Assembly: GCA_964547985.1 (NCBI GenBank)
Contig: CAZJPV010000005.1
Coordinates: 12,073 to 76,072 of the forward strand
Reading direction: 5' to 3'
From: JAPLJU01 sp964547985
Lineage (GTDB): Bacteria > Desulfobacterota > Syntrophia > Syntrophales > UBA2192
Length of the DNA stretch: 64,000 nt
Made by a program: the position numbers and the translations under genes. Shown here one piece after another: positions 6,819 through 15,062 of the stretch (positions are counted from its first letter, which is position 1; each line of letters starts with the position of its first letter). Under the pieces are notes generated by a model. The model ran no database searches. It saw nothing but the letters and a program-made list of their open reading frames with translations, and had not been told where the DNA came from.

Positions 6819-9188
6819 TCAGTATCCCCACCGGCCCGTGCAGTATGAAGTCCTGGTGCTTGGACCGCAAGAAATTGTTCCACCGCCAGTAGGCCTGGAT
6901 CCGGTGGACTTCAGAGTTCCTTTCAGGGTGCAGGATTTCATCTCAGCCCAGCACACACTATCCCGATAAATATAACATTCGGCCTTCGCGTTTAGTTGTC
7001 CCGATTCATCGACCTGACCCCTGATGCTGTAAATGGAAGACTGGAGATAATTGTAGAATTCCCCGTCCACCGTCCCATCACCGTGAATATTCATCTGGAT
7101 GTGTCCCCCGGTCGCTACCGTGTTGCATGCAACCGATTTTGTCCCCGTTGGGTCCTTGATCGTTCCCTTGAGCTCGCTCCAGCCTCCGGAAAACGTACCA
7201 ACAGGGTATTTTGGGGTTGTGCCGCCCGGTTTCGTTGTAGACGGAGGTTTGGATGAAGCTGTCGGTTTTTTGCCGGTCGGTTTTGTGGGCTGGGTCGGTT
7301 GGGTCGGTTGACTCGCACCGGCCGCGGCTGCCGCAGCGCCCAGAACCGCCTGTCCCAGCGCCTCACCTATCCTCCGCCCCGTTTCATAGTACTGTTTGTC
7401 CTTTTCCGACTTTTCCTTTCCTTTCGGCTCCTTTTCTTCAGCGGCCAGGCGGGCAAGCTGGCTCTTTGAACAGCCGCTCGCGTCCACCTGCTCGCTTGCA
7501 AGAAGGAGCGTGTAGGCGCACCGATCCTTGTCATCCGTGACCCCATCGCCGTCGGAATCGAGCTGGCTTGGCGCACAGCCACTGGCGTCCACGAAGAGTT
7601 CTTTCGCATCCGTTCCGGGACAGATGTCTGCGTTGTCCTTTACACCATCATGATCCGAATCAAGCTGGCTTGGCGCGCAGCCTCTGTCATTCACGCTGGC
7701 CCTTTCTTCTGCTTTTGTCCCGGGGCAGTCATCCGCTTCATCCTTGACCCCGTCACCGTCCAAATCAAGCTGTCTTGGCGCACAGCCACTGGCATCCACG
7801 AATTTCCGGTCTTCTGCTTTTGTCCCGGGGCAGTTGTCCAACCTGTCGACCACGCCGTCACCGTCGCTGTCGAGCTCAGGCTTTTCTTTTTCTTCTTTGG
7901 CGGTTTCGCCGGGTTTCTTGTCAACGGATTTTTTGATTTTCTCCAGTCTTTTGTTCAAAAGACTCAACTCATATTCAATCCGCTTTCTTGCCTCGGGGTC
8001 GGTCGTTGCCTTCCACTGACGGTCGAGGTCTGTGATCCTGTCCCCAATCTTTTCGGAAGGAAGGTTCAAGACGCGCTCTTCGGCTCCCTTTTGCTCAGCT
8101 TTTTGGAGGTCCGACTGTTTTTTTGACAGGAGTTCTATTTCGTACTCGATTCTTTTTCTTGTGTCGGAGTCTGTCGTCGTTTTCCGCAGACGGTCGAGTT
8201 CTGTAATCCTTTTGTTAATCTTGTCGGGCTGAAGGTTCCGTGCACGTTCTTCTGTCTGCCTGAGGCGTATTTCCTCCGCGCGCCTGTGAATCTCCTGTTT
8301 GTCCTTTTCTGAAAGCTGGCGGGAAATTGGCAAAGATTCCAGACGCCAGCCATAGTCCCTTCTTTCTTTGTCCAGGTATAAAATACGATCAACATCGATA
8401 CCCTTAGCATACGGTGTGTTTCTAAGCAGCATCAGGTCTGTACGCAACCTTCTGCAATCGTTTTCCGTCTTTTCCAGATAGTCCGTTATCTTCTGTGAAG
8501 CTGCGTCCGCTGTTTTGTCAACGATGGGTTTTCCGTATTTATCGTAGCCATATGCTCCTCCGACGGCTCCCGCAACAGCGCCGACCCCCCCACCCACGAC
8601 GGCACCGGGAGGGCCGCCCAGGGCACCCCCAACTACGGCGCCTCCCTTGGCTCCCGCCCAGGCTCCTGCAGTCGCGGCCACTCCACTCAGGGAATCATTC
8701 GCAAGGGCCTGGGCCGCGCCCGTTCCATCTCCGTAGATCAGGGATACGCCGGCCTCCTCATAAGCCAGGGCTGAGTCGCCATAATCCAGATACTTTCCCG
8801 CAGTCTCGAGTGTTTTGGCATACTCATGAATATTCCCCGGGAGTTGCCTGTAGATCTTATGGACGTTTTCCGGGTGAGTTTCCTTTATAAGGTTTTTGAC
8901 TGTCTCCCGAGATTGGTAACGGCCGGCTGCATCCTTGATGGCATCACCCGCGCTGTAGGCGGGTCCCAGCCATTCATTCATCCCGTCCAACGTGTCCATA
9001 ACTCCATCCAAGGTGGTCGAAGGGAGCGGCTGCAATTTTCCATCAGGGGTCCTGCCTCGCAGATCCCTTTGTTGACTGAACCCGCTACCCGATGCGGATG
9101 ATATACCAATGGCAAGCAAGCCGATACTGACACAGGCAAGCAGTATCACCAGATTGTGAAATCTTATGGTCAGGACAGGATATTTCAT
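6819..9188 (-). CDS. Large secreted protein with thrombospondin type 3 calcium-binding repeats
   Basis: 789 residues. An N-terminal signal peptide (to about residue 33) is followed by a helical region and a glycine-zipper-like stretch near 185-215 (GAWAGAKGGAVVGGALGG, then a similar run) that could insert in a membrane. Next come two related coiled-coil units (RKRIEYEIELLSKKQ and RKRIEYELSLLNKRLE), then four thrombospondin type 3 repeats (about 440-590) with DSDGDGVVDRLDNCPGT and DLDGDGVKDEADDCPGT. The aspartates bind Ca2+ and each repeat is linked by a Cys pair. A Thr/Pro/Lys linker and a C-terminal beta domain of about 110 residues with six cysteines complete it. OmpA-like porins carry such repeats, but no OmpA peptidoglycan-binding motif is seen here. 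Its start overlaps the stop of the upstream gene by four bases, so the two are translationally coupled. Confidence 0.8.
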   Translation of the reverse strand: MKYPVLTIRFHNLVILLACVSIGLLAIGISSASGSGFSQQRDLRGRTPDGKLQPLPSTTLDGVMDTLDGMNEWLGPAYSAGDAIKDAAGRYQSRETVKNLIKETHPENVHKIYRQLPGNIHEYAKTLETAGKYLDYGDSALAYEEAGVSLIYGDGTGAAQALANDSLSGVAATAGAWAGAKGGAVVGGALGGPPGAVVGGGVGAVAGAVGGAYGYDKYGKPIVDKTADAASQKITDYLEKTENDCRRLRTDLMLLRNTPYAKGIDVDRILYLDKERRDYGWRLESLPISRQLSEKDKQEIHRRAEEIRLRQTEERARNLQPDKINKRITELDRLRKTTTDSDTRKRIEYEIELLSKKQSDLQKAEQKGAEERVLNLPSEKIGDRITDLDRQWKATTDPEARKRIEYELSLLNKRLEKIKKSVDKKPGETAKEEKEKPELDSDGDGVVDRLDNCPGTKAEDRKFVDASGCAPRQLDLDGDGVKDEADDCPGTKAEERASVNDRGCAPSQLDSDHDGVKDNADICPGTDAKELFVDASGCAPSQLDSDGDGVTDDKDRCAYTLLLASEQVDASGCSKSQLARLAAEEKEPKGKEKSEKDKQYYETGRRIGEALGQAVLGAAAAAAGASQPTQPTQPTKPTGKKPTASSKPPSTTKPGGTTPKYPVGTFSGGWSELKGTIKDPTGTKSVACNTVATGGHIQMNIHGDGTVDGEFYNYLQSSIYSIRGQVDESGQLNAKAECYIYRDSVCWAEMKSCTLKGTLKSTGSRPTGGGTISCGPSTRTSYCTGRWGY

Positions 9189-10291
9189 TTTCTGTTTTTG
9201 GGGGGAGTTTTGTTCATACTTTGTCCGCGTTTGTAGAAGCCGTTGTAATCGATCACATCCATTCTTTTAAGACGCAGTTCTTCGCTTTGCCCATCGAAGA
9301 AGAGGCTGATACTTCCGGATGCATCATATACCGGCACCAGGAAAACAAGGAAGCCGTCTTTGCCGACTACGAAGGCCACGGCTTCCATGGACTGAAACTG
9401 AGCCGGAGCCATATTTCTCAGAATTTTTTTCGTGGCGGGGAGGGTTTCTTTCGCCGATTGGAGAAGGTCTGTCATTCGACCCTGCGCAGCCGATTTTATG
9501 GTGTCAATCGTTTTGTTTCGGCAGGACTCCATGTGAGGGTTGTTTTTCCCGGCGAAGCGAAAATTATCCATTGCCTTCAAGGAGGAATAGAGCCTCACAG
9601 CAATCATTGGGTAGTTTACATCATTCAGCAGTCGCTGGTCGCTCAGGACGATCGATTTGTGGCGCCAGTTGTCCACAGAAACATCTGAAAAAGTATATTC
9701 GAACGACTTTACGGCCTCGGCAAGACTCATGCCCAATGCTGCGGGTTTGAAAAGGTCGCTTCTTAGCCAAGCCGGCGTATAGCTCAGCACGGAATCCTTG
9801 CGGATCCAATCCCCCAAGATCATTTCTGCATCTACGATCCTCGGAATCTCACCTGCTATGTCCCACACCGTGAGGAGGAATACATCACTCCAGGGATTGT
9901 AAAAGGACACAAGAGGATGATTCGATCCTGAACTTCCCACCGTGTGAACGGATACGCTCATGAAATAGGACCATCCTGCAAGGGGTGCTGTTTGAATCCA
10001 GATCTTTTCGTCAAAGATCCTGAATTTCTGAATTGCTGCGTCTTCTGCAAACAGGAAAAGGGCATCCCTGTAATCTCTCATACAGACCTGCCTGAAATAA
10101 TTGACGGAGGTCAAAAGTCTCGTCATTCGGACGTAATCTGGTTTGGAGATTTTGGCAGAGGAAACTCTATTTTCTTTCGAGGACTTTTTGCTTGAGGCGG
10201 CTTGGCAGAAAGGGGCGGCAAAAAGGAATGCCGCAAGAACGACAAGGATAACGGGAAGGTATCGAACCGATCTTGAAGAAAAGATCTTCAT
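9185..10291 (-). CDS. Secreted protein of unknown function, coupled to the type 3 repeat protein
   Basis: 368 residues with a clear signal peptide (YLPVILVVLAAFLFAAPFCQA, cleaved after QAA) and a Ser/Lys-rich linker. The rest is a mixed alpha/beta protein without a motif I recognise; two aromatic-rich stretches (LAGWSYFMSVSVHTVG and FYNPWSDVFLLTVWD) may be strands. It is probably periplasmic or surface-located. The stop codon overlaps the start of the thrombospondin-repeat gene (ATGA), showing one operon and probably stoichiometric expression. RBS AAGGAG lies upstream of the ATG at 10291. Confidence 0.7.
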   Translation of the reverse strand: MKIFSSRSVRYLPVILVVLAAFLFAAPFCQAASSKKSSKENRVSSAKISKPDYVRMTRLLTSVNYFRQVCMRDYRDALFLFAEDAAIQKFRIFDEKIWIQTAPLAGWSYFMSVSVHTVGSSGSNHPLVSFYNPWSDVFLLTVWDIAGEIPRIVDAEMILGDWIRKDSVLSYTPAWLRSDLFKPAALGMSLAEAVKSFEYTFSDVSVDNWRHKSIVLSDQRLLNDVNYPMIAVRLYSSLKAMDNFRFAGKNNPHMESCRNKTIDTIKSAAQGRMTDLLQSAKETLPATKKILRNMAPAQFQSMEAVAFVVGKDGFLVFLVPVYDASGSISLFFDGQSEELRLKRMDVIDYNGFYKRGQSMNKTPPKNRK

Positions 10292-10524
10292 ACCCGCTCC
10301 TTCAGGTGAGTAGTCGTAAAATACCAGATTGAAAGGGCTAATGCAAAGGATATTAGCCGCTAAGAATTTGTGCCAGGCTTTGAGTATTTGATATTGCTCG
10401 TAGTGAGAAGCACAAGCTGTCTATAAACTTCTTCCTGGGCTCGCTAAAAAATTTTGTTCCAGATGCAAGATTACAATCATTCATCGGCAAAAATAATTTC
10501 TTTTTTTGACCTGCAATTCGATCC

Positions 10525-10657
10525 TTGACATCATTTTTCCAATCCATTACAAAATAAACGTTGTCTTGTCGGTCTCTAACAAACCAGTCAGCTTATACAT
10601 GATGGGGAGCCTTGAGCGAGCTATGAAACCCTGCTTTCGGTTGAAGGCGGGGTTTTT
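10525..10657 (+). ncRNA. Candidate small RNA (promoter to terminator, no convincing ORF)
   Basis: A -35 box TTGACA (10525-10530) and a -10-like TACAAA (10548-10553), 17 bp apart, precede a transcript of about 95 nt. It ends at a strong terminator (12-bp stem at 10626-10637 and 10644-10655, then a T run). The only reading frame inside is about 20 codons and overlaps the terminator stem. The region 10292-10794 otherwise holds no gene; a 64-codon minus-strand frame at 10353-10547 has no RBS or recognisable product. Confidence 0.35.
10626..10657 (+). terminator. Strong rho-independent terminator upstream of the cupin gene
   Basis: AAACCCTGCTTT pairs with AAGGCGGGGTTT across a six-base loop and is followed by TT. 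A near-copy of its design (AAACCCTGTCTT...AAGACGGGGTTT) occurs at 12531, suggesting related transcription units. Confidence 0.7.
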
Positions 10658-10794
10658 ATAATTCAGAATGCAGGGGGGACTATAAAAAATCTTCTTTGGT
10701 CGGTTATCATTTCCTTTACAGTTTTTGGTTCCGGCTGCTCAGTTTTATGGCCGCATAACAACCTGATTTGAAAAATATAGAAGGAAATGCAAAA

Positions 10795-11178
10795 ATGACG
10801 GGCTATGTTGGAAACATCGAGAAACAGACATTGAAGAACAATTATTTCAGAAAGGTTTTGTTCACTGCTAAGAATGCTCAACTGGTTGTAATGTGCCTTC
10901 AACGCGGAGAGGAAATTGGAGACGAGGCTCACCATGATATAGACCAGTTCTTCAGGCTTGAACAGGGTGAGGCGAAATTCATCTTCAATAAAAAAGAGGA
11001 ACATGTAGTCCATGATGGCGAGGCGGTTATTGTCACAGCAGGTACCTTTCACAACGTGATAAACACCGGAAGGGGACGGCTGAAGCTGTATACTATATAT
11101 TCACCGCCAAACCACCCTGACGGCACGGTTCACAAGACCAAAGCCGAAGCAGATAAAGCTGAAGAGGAGCATCGTTGA
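10795..11178 (+). CDS. Cupin-domain protein
   Basis: 127 residues from ATG 10795, chosen over the TTG at 10768 because AGAAGGAA sits eight bases upstream. A single cupin barrel is visible. Motif 1 is GDEAHHDIDQFFRLEQGE, with the His-His-Asp metal ligands, and motif 2 is PAGTFH-like (VTAGTFHNVINTG). Small cupins bind Fe, Mn or Zn and act as isomerases, dioxygenases or sugar-binding proteins; this one cannot be assigned further. The C-terminus (KTKAEADKAEEEHR) is a charged helix. It is followed by the rhodanese selenoprotein gene after about 80 bp on the same strand. Confidence 0.85.
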   Translation: MTGYVGNIEKQTLKNNYFRKVLFTAKNAQLVVMCLQRGEEIGDEAHHDIDQFFRLEQGEAKFIFNKKEEHVVHDGEAVIVTAGTFHNVINTGRGRLKLYTIYSPPNHPDGTVHKTKAEADKAEEEHR

Positions 11179-11256
11179 AGCTGCTTGTGAATGTTATTGG
11201 TAGATAGGCAGGCTGACTGAGTACGTCTGATGGAAACCAGGGAAAGGAGGTATTCA

Positions 11257-11691
11257 ATGTTTCATAGAGGAAGCAACAACATTTTATTCGCATTAGCTGT
11301 CATTGCCGGGGTTCTTCTCATGAATGCCTGTGCGGCAATGAACCAGCAGACAAACAAAGGAGATACCACCATGGAAGCTGTCCGAATTTCGCCGCAGGAT
11401 ACTTATCAGCAGGTGACATCAGGAAGAGCTATATTAGTCTGTTCCTATGATAAGAAAACATGCAGCAAGATGATGTTAGAGGGTGCCATTACGCGTGAAG
11501 AGTTTCAGTCGAAACTGCCCAGTATTTCCAAGAGCCAGCCAATTATTTTTTATTGTGCCTGACACGAGGAACACACCTCTGCCGGTCAGGCAGTGAAATA
11601 TACGAAAATGGGATATACCAATGTTAAGGCGCTGCACGGCGGCGTTGAGGCTTGGAAAAAGGCAGGGTATAAACTTGTAGGCGATAAATAA
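11257..11691 (+). CDS. Rhodanese lipoprotein, probable selenoprotein (UGA at codon 102)
   Basis: Reading from ATG 11257 (AGGAGG 6-7 bases upstream) through the in-frame TGA at 11560 to TAA at 11691 gives a 144-residue protein. A signal peptide ends in a lipobox-like LMNAC, suggesting a lipoprotein. One rhodanese domain follows: AILVCSYDKKTCSK near its start, the active-site loop IIFYCA-U-HEEHTSAGQA, then KYTKMGYTNVKALHGGVEAW, the normal rhodanese end. The catalytic cysteine is C100 and Sec is at position 102, where related proteins have Cys (a CxC loop). Everything after the TGA is coding and family-consistent, and a SECIS hairpin follows the TGA. Ending the protein at the TGA would remove the last third of the fold. 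Sec-containing rhodaneses are known in Sec-decoding bacteria; a periplasmic lipoprotein form is notable. Confidence 0.85.
11560..11593 (+). promoter_or_regulatory. Candidate bacterial SECIS element in the rhodanese gene
   Basis: The UGA (11560-11562) is followed by stem CUGCC (11579-11583), loop GGUCA (11584-11588) and stem GGCAG (11589-11593). The loop starts 21 nt after UGA, inside the 16-37 nt window for bacterial SECIS, and opens with GG as required. A competing longer stem (TGCCTGAC / GTCAGGCA) that includes the UGA itself is also possible and could modulate readthrough. Confidence 0.75.
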
Positions 11692-11730
11692 GAAGCGACC
11701 TGGTTGCTAACCGTTGGGTCAGGAAAGAAA

Positions 11731-11760
11731 AAAGGCAGAGCCGTTTCTGGCTCTGCCTTT
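11731..11760. terminator. Bidirectional terminator between the rhodanese and cspA genes
   Basis: AAAGGCAGAGCC and GGCTCTGCCTTT form a 12-bp stem with a six-base loop, A-rich on one side and T-rich on the other. It lies between convergent genes (rhodanese ends at 11691, cspA ends at 11835) and can serve both. Confidence 0.85.
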
Positions 11761-11834
11761 CTGTTCAAATTAAAGAGGCACATCAGAGCATGAAAAAAAC
11801 AGATTGAAGTACCTCTTCCTTACCGCTCATGCGC

Positions 11835-12035
11835 TTATAAAAGTTTCACGTTCTCGGCTGCCGGGCCTTTCTGACCCTGCACAACGTCGAAGCTGACACG
11901 CTGGCCTTCACTAAGCGTCTTGAAACCAGCGGCTTGAATAGAAGTGTGATGAACGAACAGATCACCACCGTCATCTTTTTCGATGAACCCGAAGCCTTTC
12001 TTGTCGTTGAACCATTTTACTTTGCCTTCTGACAT
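11835..12035 (-). CDS. cspA: Cold-shock protein (CspA family)
   Basis: 66 residues from ATG 12035, preceded by AGGAGG nine bases away; a further in-frame ATG at 12044 sits on top of the RBS and is rejected. The protein has the RNA-binding motifs KGFGFI (RNP1) and LFVHHTSI (RNP2) and the usual five-strand OB-fold length. It is a single-stranded nucleic-acid chaperone in the cytoplasm. The leader of about 55 nt to the hairpin at 12100-12130 could be part of a longer 5' UTR, as is usual for cold-shock genes. Which of several Csp paralogues it is cannot be told from sequence. Confidence 0.95.
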   Translation of the reverse strand: MSEGKVKWFNDKKGFGFIEKDDGGDLFVHHTSIQAAGFKTLSEGQRVSFDVVQGQKGPAAENVKLL

Positions 12036-12090
12036 CGCTTGCATCCTCCTTTCATAGAATTCTATTTAAGTCGGATTTCCACAATGACAG

Positions 12091-12130
12091 AAAGAAAAAG
12101 GCCACCGAGACTCTAAAGAGCATGATGGCC
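12091..12130 (-). terminator. Hairpin with U tract upstream of cspA
   Basis: On the minus strand GGCCA (12130-12126) and TGGCC (12104-12100) enclose an inner CTCT/AGAG stem and are followed by TTTTTCTTT. It would stop minus-strand transcription entering cspA, or act as a leader attenuator if the promoter lies upstream. The stretch 12131-12712 contains no gene I can support; it is AT-rich and holds the terminator at 12531. Confidence 0.55.
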
Positions 12131-12530
12131 AGCCTTTGCACTTCAAAATGTCTTAATCCATACTTATTTAGTGCTGGAAATTTACGATGTCTCTTATCGA
12201 AAGTCAAGGATTATTCTTTAATTATTTCAATAACTTTTATTATGAGATTCAGGAGCTTTTGCAGGGGAAGGGGGGAGGCACACGGCGGCAAATCCACTAT
12301 TGGGGCAGACCATAGTCCGAAAGTTGATAGATAGATGGAGTTTGGCGATCACAGGAAATCGTTGAGGTTCCCGTGAGTGCAAAATGACCCCGCTGCTTCT
12401 ACATAAATAAAAATATATTATCTTGACTTCATGCAATTTGAGAGTAGCATATATATAAATCAAAGTAATTGACACTGGATCTGCAGCTTATCTCTCCTTT
12501 CCCCTTATAGGGGTCATAATTTGGTAATTG

Positions 12531-12565
12531 AAACCCTGTCTTTTACAGAAGACGGGGTTTTTTGT
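12531..12565 (+). terminator. Rho-independent terminator without an identified upstream gene
   Basis: AAACCCTGTCTT (12531-12542) pairs with AAGACGGGGTTT (12549-12560), with a loop TTACAG and a run of T. Nothing codes on the plus strand for 400 bp upstream. It may end an unannotated RNA or be the residue of a lost gene. Confidence 0.7.
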
Positions 12566-12712
12566 TTCTTCTTAAAAGCTATTTTTACAGTTGAACGTGA
12601 TCAACACGCTAGGGCGTGGCACCAACGTCTCCTATTTACTCTGAACATACGGCTTTGAGGAACAGTTCCTAACGCGATTAACGCAAATCTCTCAGCAGAA
12701 AGAAGGGCCAGG

Positions 12713-13027
12713 ATGAAGGTACATTTAATCGATAAATTCAATGATTTTAACAATCTGCATGATAATGTATGGGAATGCGGATGGTGGAAATTGAAAGAAG
12801 ACAAGGCTCAAGAGCTCGTCGGGAGTGAAATTTATTTTCACAAAAAGCGATTGGAACCGTCTTTTTATGGCGGGACGATAGTGGGATACAGAATAGAGCA
12901 GGAGGGACTACACCAGGGGGGCACTGTTTTCGAATTCCAGTATAGTCACGCATCCAGAAATGTCAGGACGAATAAATATGGCTGGTCCAGAGAAATGAAG
13001 ATCATAGAAGAACCGGAACAGAAATAG
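12713..13027 (+). CDS. Hypothetical 104-residue protein
   Basis: MKVHLIDKFNDFNNLHDN begins a compact protein without signal peptide or membrane segment. It is rich in aromatics (WECGWWKL, KYGWSRE) and charged residues, with alternating patterns suggesting beta strands. No family is recognised. A weak AGG-type RBS precedes the ATG. It is the first of four orphan small ORFs on the plus strand up to 14020, all with lower GC than their surroundings, which suggests accessory DNA. Confidence 0.5.
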   Translation: MKVHLIDKFNDFNNLHDNVWECGWWKLKEDKAQELVGSEIYFHKKRLEPSFYGGTIVGYRIEQEGLHQGGTVFEFQYSHASRNVRTNKYGWSREMKIIEEPEQK

Positions 13028-13135
13028 CCGCCGGAACGGATGCCGGGTTACCCAGGAGACTGATCGGCAAGGCCAGGCATCCACAATAATATAGCGAACC
13101 TTTTTCAGGAATAATGACACGAGGTACAAAAGTTT

Positions 13136-13342
13136 ATGGCTGTTGTTTTGTCGGGCTACGAAAATGAGACGATGGTTCATCTGGATTCCGCAGGGATATC
13201 AACGGGGGTGCAAGAGAGATTACCCGAAAAAGTGTCCCGGGTTTTTGAGACGATCCTTGAGGAACTACAGATGAACGTCAGTACAAGGAAATATCGAGAC
13301 CTTTACGTGAGCGAAGGTCTCTTGTGGGGCACGAAAAGGTAA
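13136..13342 (+). CDS. Hypothetical 68-residue protein
   Basis: A short ORF with GAGGTA upstream of the ATG. The middle (EKVSRVFETILEELQMNV) is an amphipathic helix. The product is not recognised; it could be a remnant. It sits 22 bp before the next small ORF on the same strand. Confidence 0.35.
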   Translation: MAVVLSGYENETMVHLDSAGISTGVQERLPEKVSRVFETILEELQMNVSTRKYRDLYVSEGLLWGTKR

Positions 13343-13363
13343 TCCAGCGGGAAGGGAAATACC

Positions 13364-13555
13364 ATGATTAAAATTTCTCAGGGACTCCCGATGAGGAAAC
13401 TAAATATGGAATCCGCAATCATCAGCGCCTTCAATCGTTATTTCGAGGGTGGAAGCGCTGGAGAAAAGGCGGGAATACTTAAGGCGTCTCTCATGGATGC
13501 CCAGACAAAATATTTTCAGAAGAAAATCTGGTCAGTCCCGACGCTTCAAAAGTGA
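13364..13555 (+). CDS. Hypothetical 63-residue protein
   Basis: A short ORF with GGAAGG upstream of its ATG. It is mostly helical (ESAIISAFNRYFEGGSAGEKA) with a basic C-terminus. No family is recognised. Together with the neighbouring ORFs it may be a decayed or lineage-specific gene. Confidence 0.3.
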   Translation: MIKISQGLPMRKLNMESAIISAFNRYFEGGSAGEKAGILKASLMDAQTKYFQKKIWSVPTLQK

Positions 13556-13663
13556 TGGACCGGCCTCTTGCAGAAAGGTTGCGTGTGGGGAGACGGTCTA
13601 TACCCTCATAGTCACTGGCAGTGTTTTTCAAAATCATCATGTCGGAAACAAGGATAAAAAGCT

Positions 13664-14020
13664 ATGACTGAAGACTTACTTGATTACTGGGTTCGACTCA
13701 TCAAGCCACTCTTCCCGATGAATGCCTGGATTGTCTCGAGCTTGTCAGATGACGATTATCTAATACAAATCGACTGGAACCTCGAAAAGGAGCCGCGTCG
13801 ACCAAACAATCGATCAAAGAAAATACAGATAACCATCTCAGCGGAAGCTATTGAAAATTATCTCGATAAGGGCAAGAAAGAACGTGAAGTGTCTGACCGC
13901 GCAATGATGAAGTTGATCTTGGAGCGGTATAACCATGTGATTCCGGATCGAAACGCTCATGCGTCCCAATCTGCATCCACAGAAAAGTGGTTAATTTCAA
14001 GTGATGTGCTCAATGCATAA
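13664..14020 (+). CDS. Hypothetical 118-residue protein
   Basis: The ATG is preceded by AAGGAT. The N-terminal half has beta-like character (WIVSSLSDDDYLIQIDWNL). The C-terminal half is basic and helical (SAEAIENYLDKGKKEREVSD). No signal peptide and no recognised domain. It is the best-looking of the four orphan ORFs in this stretch because of its length, RBS and ordinary composition. Confidence 0.45.
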   Translation: MTEDLLDYWVRLIKPLFPMNAWIVSSLSDDDYLIQIDWNLEKEPRRPNNRSKKIQITISAEAIENYLDKGKKEREVSDRAMMKLILERYNHVIPDRNAHASQSASTEKWLISSDVLNA

Positions 14021-14234
14021 TAGTCATTCATGGAAAGGCAAAAAACCGTTTGGCCTCTTTCGTCTATAGGGTCTGTTTGGTCCATCCGGATTATTCAAGG
14101 GTGTTTAAATCCATCTCATTCTTTCCGGGTCTTTCCAGGAGAAGATTCCGGAATTCCGTGGAAGACTTCATTATCGATGTCTGAAGAGATGAAAAGAGAT
14201 ACATCCCCACCTATACGTCCCCCCGGGAACTGTC

Positions 14235-14705
14235 TTACCTGACGTTACTATCCGGAAGTTGCACCAGCACCACTTCGCCTTTCGCGCGGATCTCTCCCTC
14301 TGCAGATAAAGCAACACTGACAATCGCTTTTCGATTTGTTCTTTCTTTGACCCTTCCCCTCAGCTCCAGGACCTTTCCCGTCGGCGTTGGTTTTAGAAAA
14401 TCGACCTTTAACGATACGGAAACGAAGCGGGAAACCGGTCGGTCATCCAGAGATAAGCCCTCGTCACGCAATTTAGCTGCCGCTGCAGTGGCAGAACTGT
14501 GACAATCTATCAATGAGGCGATAAGCCCCCCATAGATGGAGCCGGGAACACCACCCGTGCAGTAAAGCCCGGGTGTGTAATGACAGACGCTTTCCTCACC
14601 ATCCCAGTAGCTCTTAATGTGCAGTCCCTCCTGATTCAGACGGCCGCAACCGTAGCAATGTGCAAATGCATCTGGATAGTAATCTTGAAAGGCTTTAACC
14701 TTCAT
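14235..14705 (-). CDS. PaaI-type hotdog thioesterase
   Basis: 156 residues from ATG 14705, which has AAGGAG upstream; longer in-frame starts add an unlikely leader. The fold is a single hotdog: a Cys-rich N-terminus (CYGCGRLNQEGLHIKSYW), a central helix preceded by GGVPGSIYGGLIASLIDCHSS, where PaaI/4-hydroxybenzoyl-CoA thioesterases carry their active-site Gly/Asp, and VSVSLKVDFLKPTP on the dimer edge. Such enzymes hydrolyse acyl-CoA or aryl-CoA thioesters in the cytoplasm. Substrate is unknown; the CoA-transferase and acyl-CoA dehydrogenase nearby suggest acyl-CoA housekeeping. The region 14706-15062 contains no gene; it has a TTGACA at about 14963 that may serve the next gene. Confidence 0.85.
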   Translation of the reverse strand: MKVKAFQDYYPDAFAHCYGCGRLNQEGLHIKSYWDGEESVCHYTPGLYCTGGVPGSIYGGLIASLIDCHSSATAAAAKLRDEGLSLDDRPVSRFVSVSLKVDFLKPTPTGKVLELRGRVKERTNRKAIVSVALSAEGEIRAKGEVVLVQLPDSNVR

Positions 14706-15062
14706 ACTTGACTCCTTTTCCAGTGTGTGGCTTTTTTTACTCGAGAACCGGCGCCCGTGTCCGGACGCCCCGTGCATCATAGAGAATATCGGGCTTGCCA
14801 TCAAGGTGTAATTGGGTCTGGGCGTATTATGGGGCCAGACTCAATCATTGCCAATTGATGGGTTTTCTCTCAGCCTCGTTCCATGGCAAGGAAACCGAGA
14901 ATCGCAACTGAAGGCACTCCATAACAGCATAGTCCGGATGTTAAGGCGGGGTCAAACTTGAATCTTGACAAAAACGATGGTATTCTGGAATTCAATTATT
15001 CTAATGCCGGTATCGGCAGGGCGCGGCGAGTATAAGGTGGAAAATCTGTAGAGGATAAAGAT

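Noticed and set aside
10353..10547. 64-codon minus-strand frame near the candidate sRNA
   Set aside because: No RBS, composition unlike a protein, and it overlaps the promoter-like boxes.
13556..13660. Sec readthrough of the TGA ending the 63-residue ORF
   Set aside because: Downstream frame is not protein-like and no suitable hairpin follows.
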